Assembly (NCBI GenBank): GCA_963786765.1
Contig: CAWBAJ010000020.1
Coordinates: 1-64,000 of the forward strand
Direction: 5' to 3'
Source of the DNA: DATKNA01 sp963786765
GTDB taxonomy: Bacteria > Actinomycetota > Actinomycetes > Actinomycetales > Kineosporiaceae
DNA: 64,000 nt
Both the position numbers and the translations under genes were made by a program. The notes under the pieces were generated by a model. That model had not been told where the DNA came from. It saw only the letters and a program-made list of their open reading frames with translations, and made no database searches. Positions 27,758 through 37,313 of the stretch are shown one piece after another; within the stretch, counting starts at the first letter, position 1, and each line of letters opens with the position of its first letter.

Positions 27758-28378
27758 ATGCAGGAGGGCGGGACCGACGAGGGCGCGGGAGCGAGGCCCG
27801 CGATGTGGCGAGTCGTCCGAGGCCTGACGCCGGAGCAGCTGGCGCTCGTCGCCGAGGGGTGCCACCGCAGCGGGGTCGTCTGGCTGCGCCCCGAGGGCGC
27901 AGTGGGCCACCGTCTCGCGTGGCACGTCTGGCACGACGGCGCCGTGCACGTGGTCGCCGGCGGGGGTGAGCAGGAGCTGCCCCCGCTGGAGGGCGTCGTC
28001 GAGGTCGTCGTCCCCAGCAAGGACGCGCGCAGCCGGCTGGCGACGGTCACTGCCCGGGCCGAGCGGCTCTGGCCCGGCACCAGCCAGTGGGCGACGGCGG
28101 CGCAGGTGCTCGCGGCCAAGCGCCTCAACGACCGCTCCGACCCCGCCCACCCCGAGCAACAGCGCGACCGGTGGGCGCGGAACGCGACGATCACCCGGCT
28201 CGAGCCCGTCGCGGTGGTCGCCGCGGGCGGAGGGTCGCAGGACACCCCCGCGGGGTCCGTCGTCCCCGCGCGCGCCGGCGCCACGACCGGCCGCCTTCCC
28301 TTCCACCTCGGCGGCCGCGGCCGCCGGGCAGGCTGGACGTCGGCGACGTCGGGGCTGAGCAGCGGGGACGTGCAATAG
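27758..28378 (+). CDS. conserved actinobacterial hypothetical protein
   Basis: A 206-residue protein I cannot assign to a named family. The first 150 residues look folded (MWRVVRGLTPEQLALVAEGC, WHVWHDGAVHVVAGG, VEVVVPSKDARSRLA, RLWPGTSQWATAAQVLAAKR). The C-terminus is Gly/Arg-rich and may be disordered. It directly precedes the PRC/CBS gene, as it does in other actinobacteria, but probably has its own promoter on each. No catalytic motif or membrane segment is seen. Confidence 0.6.
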   Translation: MQEGGTDEGAGARPAMWRVVRGLTPEQLALVAEGCHRSGVVWLRPEGAVGHRLAWHVWHDGAVHVVAGGGEQELPPLEGVVEVVVPSKDARSRLATVTARAERLWPGTSQWATAAQVLAAKRLNDRSDPAHPEQQRDRWARNATITRLEPVAVVAAGGGSQDTPAGSVVPARAGATTGRLPFHLGGRGRRAGWTSATSGLSSGDVQ

Positions 28379-28381
28379 CCT
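28376..28381 (+). promoter_or_regulatory. -10 box of the PRC/CBS gene
   Basis: TAGCCT, six bases before the GTG at 28388, overlapping the stop of the upstream gene. Consistent with a leaderless transcript. Confidence 0.4.
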
Positions 28382-28387
28382 GACGGC

Positions 28388-29670
28388 GTGAGCGGAGCGC
28401 CCTCGAGGGTCTTCGTCGCCCGGCTGGCGGGCCTCGCCGTCTTCGACCCCCTGGGGGACCAGGTCGGCCGCGTCCGCGACGTCATCGCCGTCTTCCGTCC
28501 CGGCAAGATCCATGCCCGCGCGGTGGGGCTCGTGGTCGAGGTCCCGGGCCGGCGCCGGGTGTTCGTACCGATGACCAGGGTGACGAGCATGGACTCCGGG
28601 CAGGTCATCACGACCGGCCTGGTGAACATGCGCCGGTTCGAGCAGCGGGCGACCGAGACGCTGCTGCTCGCCGAGCTGCTCGACCGCACTGTGCGCCTGC
28701 GGCGCGGCGGCGAAGAGGTGACGATCGAGGACGTCGCCATCGAGAACGGCCGCCGCGGCGAGTGGCGCCTGACGAAGCTCTTCGTGCGCCGGGGGCGGCC
28801 GGCCCGGTTGCGACGGCGCGGCGAGACCCTGCTCGTGGACGTGGAGGACGTCGAGGACCTCGGCGTGGTCGAGCCGCAGGGCGCGGCGAACCTGCTCGCA
28901 GCGTTCGAGGAGCTCAAGGCGGCCGACCTGGCGGAGATGATCCACGAGCTCACGCCGAAGCGCCGCCTGGAGGTCGCCGCCGCTCTGGACGACGAGCGCC
29001 TCGCCGACGTCCTGGAGGAACTGCCCGGAGGACGACCAGGTCGAGATCCTCTCCCAGCTGTCGGGCGAGCGCGCCGCCGACGTGCTCGAGGCGATGCAGC
29101 CCGACGACGCGGCAGACCTGCTCAGCGACCTGCCCGACGAGCAGGCCGAGCAGCTGCTGGGCCTGATGGACCCGGGCGAGGCCGACGACGTCCGGCGCCT
29201 GCTCGCCTACGAGGAGCGGACGGCCGGCGGGATGATGACGTCGGAGCCGGTGATCCTGCCGCCCGAGGCGACCGTGGCGGAGGCGCTGGCCCACGTCCGC
29301 CGCGTCGAGCTCTCCCCCGCGCTGGCGGCGGCGGTCTACGTCTGCCGGCCGCCTCTGGAGACGCCCACGGGCCGCTACCTCGGGCTGGTCGCACATCCAG
29401 CGCATGCTCCGGGAGGCCCCGCACGAGGCGGTCGGCGCCCTGCTGGACAAGGACGTCGAGCCGCTGCCCCCGGACGCCTCGCTGCCGCAGATCACCCGGC
29501 GCCTGGCCACGTACAACCTGGTCGCGATCCCGGTCGCCGACGATGCCGGGCGCCTGCTGGGGGCCGTGACCGTGGACGACGTGCTCGACCACCTGCTCCC
29601 CGAGGACTGGCGCGAGGCGGACGACGACCTCGCCGAGCCGGTCGGCGGCCGGGGGGCGCGGCGTGGCTGA
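28388..29670 (+). CDS. PRC-barrel / MgtE-N / CBS-domain protein (two frameshifts)
   Basis: Order of parts: PRC-barrel domain (GLAVFDPLGDQVGRVRDVIA, residues 10-100), a second beta segment, an MgtE N-terminal superhelical domain (LLAAFEELKAADLAEMIHEL, ERAADVLEAMQPDDAADLLS), and two CBS motifs (AGGMMTSEPVILPPEATVAE; NLVAIPVADDAGRLLGAVTV). The transmembrane part of MgtE is absent, so it is not itself a Mg2+ channel; it may sense Mg2+ or adenine nucleotides. Breaks lie near 29,028 and 29,390. The gene overlaps the DUF1003 gene by 8 bases. This pair with CorA and Mrp nearby resembles the Rv1232c-Rv1234 region of M. tuberculosis. Confidence 0.8.
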
Positions 29671-30355
29671 CGACGGCCGCGGAGCGCGCGTCCAGCGCGC
29701 GGCGTCGAACCGCCGTGTCGCGCAGGCGGTGGAACGCCGCCGGACCGGCCTCGACACGCCCCTGGAGGCGCGCCGGCCGGTGCTGCCGACGCCGCAGCTC
29801 GACTCCGAGACGTTCGGCCGGTGGTCGGAACGCTTCGCCCGCTTCATGGGCACGGCGTCGTTCCTCGTCGGGATGACCGTGTTCGTCCTGGTCTGGCTGC
29901 TCTGGAACAACCTCGCGCCGAGGAGCCTGCAGTTCGATCCCCGCTCGCTCAACTACACCCTGCTCACGCTGATCCTCAGCCTGCAGGCGTCCTACGCCGC
30001 CCCGCTCATCCTGCTGGCGCAGAACCGGCAGGACGACCGCGACCGGGTGTCGTTCGAGCAGGACCGCCAGCGGGCCGAGCGCGCTCTGGCGGACACCGAG
30101 TACCTCGCCCGCGAGGTCGCGGCGCTGCGGATCGCGCTCCGGGACGTCGCCACCCGCGACTTCGTGCGCTCGGAGCTGCGGGACGTCGTCGAGGGCCTGG
30201 TCGAGGAGCTCACCGGCGAGCTCGGCGTCAGCGGCGACCGGGAGGGCTCCTCCCACGACCGTTCCCGGGAGGGTCCCGAGCGGAAACGGGACAAGAAGCG
30301 CGAACGAGCCGCCCGTCCGCGCGGCGACGGGACCCTGGCCGCCGATCGGGACTGA
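29663..30355 (+). CDS. DUF1003 membrane protein
   Basis: A 230-residue protein with two closely spaced membrane segments (FLVGMTVFVLVWLLWNNL and LLTLILSLQASYAAPLILLA), the hallmark of DUF1003. The block LILLAQNRQDDRDRV is strongly conserved in the family. A highly charged C-terminal tail (RSREGPERKRDKKRERAARP) follows. The GTG start lies within the end of the PRC/CBS gene, so the two are translated together. No biochemical function is established. Confidence 0.85.
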   Translation: MADDGRGARVQRAASNRRVAQAVERRRTGLDTPLEARRPVLPTPQLDSETFGRWSERFARFMGTASFLVGMTVFVLVWLLWNNLAPRSLQFDPRSLNYTLLTLILSLQASYAAPLILLAQNRQDDRDRVSFEQDRQRAERALADTEYLAREVAALRIALRDVATRDFVRSELRDVVEGLVEELTGELGVSGDREGSSHDRSREGPERKRDKKRERAARPRGDGTLAADRD

Positions 30356-30421
30356 CCGCCGTGCCGGACCGGACGTGTCGCAGGACTGAACCCGCGGACC
30401 CTTCCTGCCGAGTAAGGCAAG

Positions 30422-32484
30422 GTGACGAACTACGACGAGCCCTCGCTGCGGCGGGCGCGCAGCGTCGACGCCGACACGCGGGGGATGATGCAGATCCGCC
30501 GACGCCTGGGCGACGTGCTCGTCGAGTCGGGTCTCCTCACCCCGCAGCAGCTCGAGCAGGCCCTCGAGGAGCAGCGCAAGGACACCGGGCCGCGCCGACG
30601 CCTCGGCCAGGTCGTCGCCGACCTCGGGCTGGCCGCCGAGCGTGACGTCGCGAAGGCCCTCGCCGACCTGCTGGGCCTCGAGCTCATCGACCTCTCGCGG
30701 ATGCTCCCCGCGCCGGACGTCGTCCGGCTCCTCCCCCGGGCGGTCGCGGAGCGTACCCGCGTGCTCGTGCTCGACCGGACGTCGAACGGCCTCGTCGTGG
30801 CCGCCGCCGACCCGACGAACGTGCTCGCGCTCGACGACGTCAAGCTCTACACCCGCACCCCCGAGCTGCACGTCCTCGTCGCGACCGACAGCCAGATCCG
30901 TGACCAGATCGCCCGCGCCTGGGCCATCCAGCACGACAGCGCAGACGTCTCGGCCATGGTCGACTCCGTCGACGATGACGACGACGAGGGCCCGGTGCTC
31001 GCCGACATCCCGGTCGGCACCGAGGACGCGCCCATCGTCAAGCTGGTCAACCAGATCCTCGGGGACGCCGTCCACCTCGGCGCCTCCGACATCCACCTCG
31101 AGGTGCAGCGCGACGCGCTGCGGGTTCGCTACCGCGTCGACGGCCTGCTGCGCGACGTCATGAACGGGCCCAAGCGGATCGCGACCTCGGTGGTCAGCCG
31201 CATCAAGGTCGTCTCGGGCCTGGACATCGCGGAGCGGCGGGTCCCGCAGGACGGGCGTACCCGCTTCAGCGTCGGCGACCACGACATCGACGCGCGGGTC
31301 TCGACCCTTCCCTCGCTTCACGGCGAGAAGGTCGTCATCCGGCTGCTCACGCGCGGCGACAACGTCCCGCCGCTCGACGGGCTCGGCTTCGAGCCGCGCC
31401 AGCTCGCGCTGTTCCGCTCGGCGCTGTCGGTGCCGCAGGGGCTGGTGCTCATCACCGGCCCGACGGGTTCCGGCAAGACGAACACCCTGTACTCGGCGAT
31501 CGCGGAGATCCGCAACCCCGACAAGAACATCGTCACGCTCGAGGACCCCGTCGAGGTCCAGCTGCCCGGGATCACCCAGGTCGGCGTCAGCGAGAAGACG
31601 GGCATGACCTTCAGCAAGGGCCTGCGGTCGATCCTGCGGCAGGACCCCGACATCATCCTGGTCGGCGAGGTCCGTGACTCCGAGACGGCCGAGCTCGCGC
31701 TGAAGGCCGCCATGACCGGTCACCTCGTGCTCACGACCCTGCACACGAACTCCGCTGTCGCGGCGCTCACCAGGCTCGTGGACATGGGCGTCGAGCCGTT
31801 CCTCGTCGCGTCGTCGCTGACGGCGGCGATCGCGCAGCGGCTCGTCCGCCGTCCGTGCAGCGACTGCGCGGCCCCCTACCAGCCGGACGCCGTCACGCTC
31901 GCCGCGCTCGGCCTCACCGCGGCCGACCTCGCCGGGGGCCAGCCCGACGCGCGGCACCGGGTGCCCCGAGTGCGGCGGCACCGGCTACCGCGGGCGGACC
32001 GCCGTCTACGAGGTGCTCGACGTCGACGCCGCGATGCGCCAGGTGCTGCTCAAGGACGCCACCGAGGCCTCTGTCGCGGCCCAGGCGCGGGCGGCCGGCA
32101 TGGTCACGCTGCGGGCGTCCGCGGTGGAGAAGGCGCGCGCGGGCCTGACGACGTTCGAGGAGGCGCTGCGGGTCACGCACTCCGACCACGCCAGCGCCGA
32201 GACGTGCCCCGCCTGCGCCCGGTCCGTGAACCGCGACATGGTGGCCTGCCCGTGGTGCGCCACCGCCCTCGACCGCGGCCGGTGCCGCTCGTGCAGCCAA
32301 GCAGCTCGACCCGGACTGGCGGATCTGCCCCTGGTGCCGCACCGCCGCCGCCACGAACCCGCGCCGCCGGCCCACGTCCCGCTCCCGCTCATGCCGGTCA
32401 CGGTGTGCCCGGCGTGCCGGTCCAGGGCGTGCACGCCGTTCCCGTCCAGTCAGTGCCGGCGGCGCCGTGCGCCGGCACCGTTGA
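30422..32484 (+). CDS. GspE/PilB-type ATPase with C-terminal double zinc ribbon (frameshifted)
   Basis: The N-terminal MshEN-like domain (RRLGDVLVESGLLTPQQLEQ) leads to the secretion ATPase domain: HLGASDIHLEVQ, Walker A ITGPTGSGKTNTLYS near residue 345, Walker B IILVGEVRDSETAE and the His box TTLHTNSAVAAL. After a C-rich turn (RPCSDCAAPY) there is a break near 31,950, then the normal ATPase end (YRGRTAVYEVLDVD). It is followed by two zinc ribbons (CPACARSVN, CPWCATAL, CRSC, CPWC), with another break near 32,305. No pilin, PilC or PilT gene is nearby; a solitary form is typical of many actinobacteria. The exact end is uncertain. Confidence 0.8.
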
Positions 32485-32790
32485 CAGCGGCACCCTGGCG
32501 GCGGCACGATGCCCGCCGCACCGGTCGCTGCCGCCCCCCTCACCTACGCACCCGCCCCGGGAATGGAGCCGTCCGGGGTTGCCGCGCCGAGGTGCCGCTC
32601 GGGCCTGGCCGGCAGCCGAGTGCCGGCCGCGGCTGCCGAGCCGCCGAGGTGCCGCCGCAGGCTGGCCGGCACACGCCCCGAGCTGCCTGTCGCGGCTGGC
32701 CGTCCCAGGACACGGCCTCCTCCGGCTGGGAGGGTTACCCGGACGGCCTCCCGCCGCAAGGGGCCTGAGCCCGGCACCTACGATCGAGGC
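32485..32790. other. 306-bp GC-rich gap between gspE and mrp
   Basis: All frames here give Pro/Arg/Ala-rich low-complexity sequence. It may be part of a disordered C-terminal tail of the ATPase if further indels are present, or plain intergenic DNA. TACGAT at 32779-32784 is well placed to start mrp. Nothing else is recognised. Confidence 0.4.
32779..32784 (+). promoter_or_regulatory. -10 box of mrp
   Basis: TACGAT, six bases before the ATG at 32791; predicts a leaderless or nearly leaderless transcript. Confidence 0.45.
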
Positions 32791-33935
32791 ATGGCAGCAA
32801 CCGCCGGTACCCCGGTCAGCCTCGACGCCGTCCGCGCCGCGCTGGCCACCGTCGAACGACCCCGAGATCCGCCGCCCCGTGACGGACCTCGGCATGGTGA
32901 AGTCGGTGCAGGCGGACGGCGGCATCGTGCGGGTCGACATCTTCCTGACGGTCGCCGGATGCCCGATGAAGGACCGCCTGACGACCGACGTGAAGGCCGC
33001 GGTCGGCGCCGTCCCCGGCGTGGACGCGGTCTCCGTCGTCCTCGACGTGATGTCCGAGGAGCAGCGCACGGCGCTGCGCGAGAAGCTGCGCGGCGGCCAG
33101 GCCGGCCGCGAGGTCCCCTTCTCCCGGCCGGGCTCGCTGACCCGGGTCTACGCGGTCGCCTCGGGCAAGGGCGGGGTGGGCAAGTCGAGCGTCACGGTGA
33201 ACCTCGCCGCGGCGATGGCAGCCGAGGGCCTGTCCGTGGGGGTCCTGGACGCCGACGTGTACGGGTTCTCGGTGCCGCGGATGCTGGGCGTGACCGGGTC
33301 GCCCACCCGGGTCGACGACATGATCCTTCCGCCGATCGCGCACGAGCGTGAAGGTCATCTCGATCGGGATGTTCGTCCCCGGCAACCAGCCGGTCGTCTG
33401 GCGGGGCCCGATGCTGCACCGGGCGCTCGAGCAGTTCCTCACCGACGTCTTCTGGGGCGACCTCGACGTCCTGCTGCTCGACCTGCCGCCCGGCACCGGC
33501 GACATCGCCATCTCGACGGCGCAGCTCCTGCCCGGCGCGGAGATCCTCGTCGTCACGACGCCCCAGGCGGCGGCGGCCGAGGTCGCCGAGCGGGCCGGGT
33601 CCATCGCGCTGCAGACGAAGCAGCACCTGGTCGGCGTGGTGGAGAACATGTCGTGGCTCGACACCCCGACGGGCCGGATGGAGCTGTTCGGCTCGGGCGG
33701 CGGCCGGCTGGTGGCCGAGTCGCTGTCGCGGTCCGTCGGCGCTCCCGTGCCGCTGCTGGGCCAGCTGCCGCTCGACGTCCGGCTCCGGGAGGGCGGGGAC
33801 GCGGGCGTCCCGGTCGTGCTCTCCGACCCCGACTCCCCGGCCGCGGTGGCGCTCCGCGGGGTGGCCCGCCAGCTCGGCCGCCGCGCCCGCGGCCTCGCCG
33901 GCCGCTCCCTGGGCCTGACGCCGGTCCCCCGCTGA
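32791..33935 (+). CDS. mrp: Mrp/NBP35-type Fe-S carrier P-loop ATPase (two frameshifts)
   Basis: Mrp/ApbC proteins assemble and deliver Fe-S clusters. The N-terminal DUF59/MIP18-like domain has RRPVTDLGMVKSV and FLTVAGCPMKDRL. The ParA-like ATPase has the deviant Walker A ASGKGGVGKSSVTVNLA and Walker B LLLDLPPGTGDIAIS. Breaks lie near 32,852 (one extra G) and 33,345. The CxxC pair found in many Mrp proteins is not obvious in the readable frames. The length of about 380 residues is normal. The gene order with tatB, rseA and sigE agrees with the mycobacterial region. Confidence 0.88.
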
Positions 33936-33969
33936 TCCTCCCCCCACCCAGGCGATCAGAGGGGGCGGG

Positions 33970-34476
33970 TCAGGTCGCGTCCGGGTCCAAGGGGATCTCC
34001 TCGGCGGCACCCGCGGTCGCGCCGGCTGTCGAGCCGTTGGCGCCGTTTGCACCGTTGGCACCGTTCACGCCCGGGGAGTGCTCCGCAGGGCCCCCGGGTG
34101 ACACGGGCTTCCCGGGGCTGCGCAGGCTCTCCCGGTCCAGGCCGAGGCCCTCACGGTCCAGGCCCAGGCTGCGCCGGTCGACCGAGGTGCCTCTCAGGCC
34201 CAGCGGGTCGTCGGGGTCCAGGTCGTTGTCCTGCAGCGCCTCGCGGACGATCCGCCGCGGGTCGTACTGGCGCGGGTCGAGCTTGCGCCAGTCGATCTCG
34301 TCGAACTCGGGGCCGAGCTCCTCGCGCATCTGCTCCGAGGCGCCCTGGGCCATCCGCCGCAGCTCACGCACCAGCCTGCCGAGCTGGGCCGCGTACTGCG
34401 GCAGCCGCTCGGGCCCGAGCACGACGGCGGCAACGACGAGCAGCACGATGAACTCGCTGCCGTTGATGCCGAACAC
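33970..34476 (-). CDS. tatB: Sec-independent translocase subunit TatB
   Basis: TatB with TatC recognises twin-arginine signal peptides. The N-terminus FGINGSEFIVLLVVAAVVLG is the single membrane segment, followed by the conserved GPERLPQ and an amphipathic helix (AQLGRLVRELRRMAQGASEQ). The acidic, Pro/Gly-rich tail of about 90 residues is typical of actinobacterial TatB. It is the third gene after sigE and the anti-sigma factor and converges on mrp. The GTG at 34476 starts the membrane segment. Confidence 0.9.
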   Translation of the reverse strand: MFGINGSEFIVLLVVAAVVLGPERLPQYAAQLGRLVRELRRMAQGASEQMREELGPEFDEIDWRKLDPRQYDPRRIVREALQDNDLDPDDPLGLRGTSVDRRSLGLDREGLGLDRESLRSPGKPVSPGGPAEHSPGVNGANGANGANGSTAGATAGAAEEIPLDPDAT

Positions 34477-34531
34477 GAACTCACACTAACCGTCGGCTGC
34501 CGCGAGCCGTACCGGGACCGTCCACCGCGCG

Positions 34532-35229
34532 TCAGCGGCGTGCTACGGCGCGGTCGACCGGGATCCGGCTCGAGATCGGGGTGCCTGGTCCAGTCGATGG
34601 GGACGATCCGGGCAGGCAGGAAGCTCGCGCCCGCGGGCTCCACGAACGTGCCGGGGCGCTGGAAGGCCGGGCCGCTCGCGGCCGCGGTCGACGCCGCGAC
34701 ACCGGCGACCCCGACGCCGACGACGGACAGCGCGCCGAACACGGCGACGGCCAGCCGGCGGGGGCGGGCAACGGTCGTGCCCGGACGCCCCGCCGGACGC
34801 GTCCACCCGGCCGCCTCGCGCCGCTGGCCGGGGCGTGGGACGTCTCGTTGCGGCATCGGCCGGTCGGTCTGGTCGGCCCGCTGCGTCCACCCGGTCGTCT
34901 CGCTGCGGGCGGCGCGCAGCAGCACCTGGACACCGCCGGGTTGCGGTGCGGGCATCGGACACCGGCTGTGGACGCGGAGTCCCCGGCACGTGGCCGGGCC
35001 GCGGCGGAACGGGGCCCGCCGGGACCGCCCATGGCGAGCAGCCGGCTGACGAGGTCGGCGCCGGGGTCGGGCCCGCAGAGGGCGGAGAGCCGGGCCTTCG
35101 TCAGCCGCTCGAGCTCGACGAGGTCGCGGCAGGGCCGGCACCCGCGAGGTGGGCCGTGGCGCGCTCGGCGGACTCAGGAGTCAGCTGGCCGTCGACGAAG
35201 GCGGCGGCGCGGTCACCGAGGTGCGTCAC
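34532..35229 (-). CDS. rseA: anti-sigma factor with zf-HC2 domain (frameshifted)
   Basis: The N-terminal ZAS domain is visible when one base is restored near 35,135: ATAHLAG then CRPCRDLVELERL, i.e. the His-x3-Cys-x2-Cys core. A linker and a membrane segment (LAVAVFGALSVVGVGVAGVA) follow, then an outer segment (ASFLPARIVPIDW). The GTG start overlaps the sigE stop (GTGA), which is usual for an anti-sigma factor controlling the sigma factor encoded before it. The end is uncertain; stops in two frames occur at 34,532 and 34,543. Called RseA by position and domain. Confidence 0.75.
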
Positions 35230-35885
35230 AGCGCCCGCTCTCCTCCCGGCGTGGCGGCAGCGGCGTCACGCCCGGGGCGCTCACCCTCGCCGCCGGCCAG
35301 ATCGGGGCGGCGGTGCGCCAGCGCCTGGCGCAGGGCGGCCCGGCCGCGGTGGATGCGGGAGCGGACGGTTCCGAGCTTGACGTCGAGGGTGGCGGCGATC
35401 TCCTCGTAGGAGAGGCCTTCGATGTCGCAGAGGACGACGGCGGCGCGGAACTCGGGCGGCAGGGTGTCGAGCGCGGCCTGGACGTCGTGGTCGAGGTTGT
35501 TGTGCTCCCAGGCGCGCTCGGGCCCGGGGTCCGACCCGGCGAGGCGGTCGCCGGCGTCGTCGGGCAGCGCGTCGAAGCGGATCCGCTGCTTGCGGCGCAC
35601 CTGGTCGAGGAAGAGGTTCGTGGTGATGCGGTGCAGCCAGCCCTCGAAGGTGCCGGGCGTGTAGGACGAGAGCGAGCGGAAGACGCGGACGAAGACCTCC
35701 TGCGTCAGGTCCTCGGCGTCGTGGCGGTTGCCGGTGAGGCGGTAGGCGAGGCGGTAGACCCGGGCGGAGTGCTCCTGGACGACCTGCTCCCAGGTCGGAG
35801 GGGTCCAGCTGAGCTCGCCGGCCTGCTCGAGGGATGCCTCGGAGCCGGCGGTCCCGGGCGACTCAGCTGCGGAGCTCGGCCGCAA
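35226..35885 (-). CDS. sigE: ECF RNA polymerase sigma factor SigE
   Basis: Region 2 is clear (YRLAYRLTGNRHDAEDLTQE, VFRSLSSYTPGTFEGWLHRI) and region 4 has LPPEFRAAVVLCDIEGLSYE and VRSRIHRGRAALRQAL. These blocks match the mycobacterial SigE group, which controls the cell-envelope stress response. The anti-sigma factor follows with an overlap. The TTG at 35885 is the longest start; a start nearer WTPPTWEQ is possible. The stress protease gene htrA, which follows rseA in mycobacteria, is not present here. Confidence 0.9.
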   Translation of the reverse strand: MRPSSAAESPGTAGSEASLEQAGELSWTPPTWEQVVQEHSARVYRLAYRLTGNRHDAEDLTQEVFVRVFRSLSSYTPGTFEGWLHRITTNLFLDQVRRKQRIRFDALPDDAGDRLAGSDPGPERAWEHNNLDHDVQAALDTLPPEFRAAVVLCDIEGLSYEEIAATLDVKLGTVRSRIHRGRAALRQALAHRRPDLAGGEGERPGRDAAAATPGGERAL

Positions 35886-36198
35886 GGTGGTCGGCGTCGG
35901 GCGCCTCGGGCGTGGCGCGACTCGCTCACGTCGCCGCTCCCTCCTCGCCGCCGCAGGCGCACACTCGCGAGGCGCGCTGCCGCCCGGCGCCCGCGCATCC
36001 CGGGCACGGCGACATCCCCGGCACTGACATCGCGTAGGAGGACACCGTTCTCCCTATCCTCTCCGACCCGGCCCGTCGCTGCGCCCCACAGCGGGGCATG
36101 CCGCACCACCGGCTCATTGACGTGAACGCGACCGCCCGAGGCGGCGTTCCCTCCGCGACGGCTTCCCCGCAATCTCACAGCCTGTTCTCAGCGGGCTC
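35886..36198. other. 313-bp divergent intergenic region between sigE and the methyltransferase gene
   Basis: Should contain the promoters for both genes. A minus-strand frame directly upstream of sigE reads a short peptide ending in a stop, which could be the real N-terminus of SigE if an indel is present. No repeat or RNA structure was recognised. Confidence 0.4.
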
Positions 36199-36948
36199 GT
36201 GCCGCCGGACGGCGGATCACGAGCGGACGGGTGCCGACAGCCGGCAGCGGCAGGAACTACCCTGGTCCGCGCCGGCCCGGCCCGGGGCTCGGCACATGCT
36301 CCCCGGAGGTCTCCCATCAGCGCACCGACGCCCGCGAGCTGGGCGTACGCCGAGACGTTCGTCGACGAGGACGACGTGCTGGTCCGCGCCCGCGGCCGGG
36401 GCGACGAGCTCGGCTGCCGCGGGGTGCGCCCGGGGGTGGGGGCGGCTCTGCGGGTCCTGGCGGCCACGGGCGGGGCGCGCTCGGTCGTGGAGGTGGGGAC
36501 CGGGGCAGGGGTGTCGAGCCTGTACCTGCTGCGGGGCATGCCCGCCGACGGGGTCCTGACGACCATCGACGTGGAGGCCGAGAACCAGCGGGCGGCGCGC
36601 GAGGCGTTCAGCGAGGACGGCGTGCGACCGAACCGGGCCCGGCTCATCACCGGCCGCGCCCTCGACGTGCTGCCGCGGCTGACCGACCGCGCCTACGACC
36701 TCGTGCTCCTGGACGCCGAGCCGCTCGAGTACGACGCGTACACCGACCAGGCGTTGCGGCTGCTGCGGCGCGGCGGGGTGCTCGCCGCCACCGACGCGCT
36801 GTGGCGGGGAAAGGTCGCGGATCCGGCGCAGCGCGACCGGACGACGACGACGATGCGGGAGCTGGGCAAGCGGGTGCGCGACGACGCCCGCCTCGTGCCC
36901 GCCCTGCTGCCGGTGGGGGACGGCCTGCTGCTGGCGGTGGTGCGCTGA
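36199..36948 (+). CDS. SAM-dependent O-methyltransferase (class I)
   Basis: The AdoMet-binding motif is VVEVGTGAGVSSLYLLRGM, followed by the acidic LTTIDVEAENQRAA and the metal/substrate region YDLVLLDAEPLEYDAYTDQA. This is the O-methyltransferase-3 family that lies divergent from sigE in mycobacteria (Rv1220c position). Homology begins only at about 36,316 (SAPTPASWAYAETF), just after a GGAGG at 36305-36309; the codon there reads ATC, so an error in the start codon is likely and the upstream 39 codons are probably not translated. Confidence 0.82.
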   Translation: MPPDGGSRADGCRQPAAAGTTLVRAGPARGSAHAPRRSPISAPTPASWAYAETFVDEDDVLVRARGRGDELGCRGVRPGVGAALRVLAATGGARSVVEVGTGAGVSSLYLLRGMPADGVLTTIDVEAENQRAAREAFSEDGVRPNRARLITGRALDVLPRLTDRAYDLVLLDAEPLEYDAYTDQALRLLRRGGVLAATDALWRGKVADPAQRDRTTTTMRELGKRVRDDARLVPALLPVGDGLLLAVVR

Positions 36949-36962
36949 CCGGCGGTGCTCCG

Positions 36963-37304
36963 GTGGACGGCCCGCCGGCCCGGCCCCCGTTCCCGTCGCG
37001 GCGCCTGCTCCGCGGCTCGGAGCGTCTGCAGCACCTCGTCGGCACCCGGCTGCTCGTCGGCGTCAGCGTCCGGGCACCGGATGGCACGTTGCTGCGGCAG
37101 GAGCAGTTCTGCGGCCGGGTGCTCAGCGTGGCGAACGGCGTCGTCGTGGTCGAGCGTCCGCACGCGCCCGGCTCCCCGGCGGTGTTGCCCGCGGACTACA
37201 GCGCCTATGACGAGGCCGCCCCGGGGCGGTACCTGCTCGCGGCCACCGGGGAGACCGTGGTCGACCCCGACTACGTGACGACATGGGACGTGCTCGCCGA
37301 TTGA
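36963..37304 (+). CDS. small conserved hypothetical protein
   Basis: A 113-residue protein that begins 14 bases after the methyltransferase. Its pattern (RLLVGVSVRAPDGTLLRQEQ, FCGRVLSVANGVVVVERP, YVTTWDVLAD) suggests a small all-beta domain. I do not recognise a named family. It has no signal peptide or membrane segment, and is likely co-transcribed with the methyltransferase. The GTG start was chosen because the frame before it is not protein-like. Confidence 0.55.
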   Translation: MDGPPARPPFPSRRLLRGSERLQHLVGTRLLVGVSVRAPDGTLLRQEQFCGRVLSVANGVVVVERPHAPGSPAVLPADYSAYDEAAPGRYLLAATGETVVDPDYVTTWDVLAD

Positions 37305-37313
37305 CCCGGGCCG

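Noticed and set aside
30422..34489. A 1355-codon open frame on the plus strand
   Set aside because: Only the first 500 codons are the GspE ATPase. After the indel near 31,950 the frame runs out of phase through mrp and antisense of tatB, kept open only by high GC.
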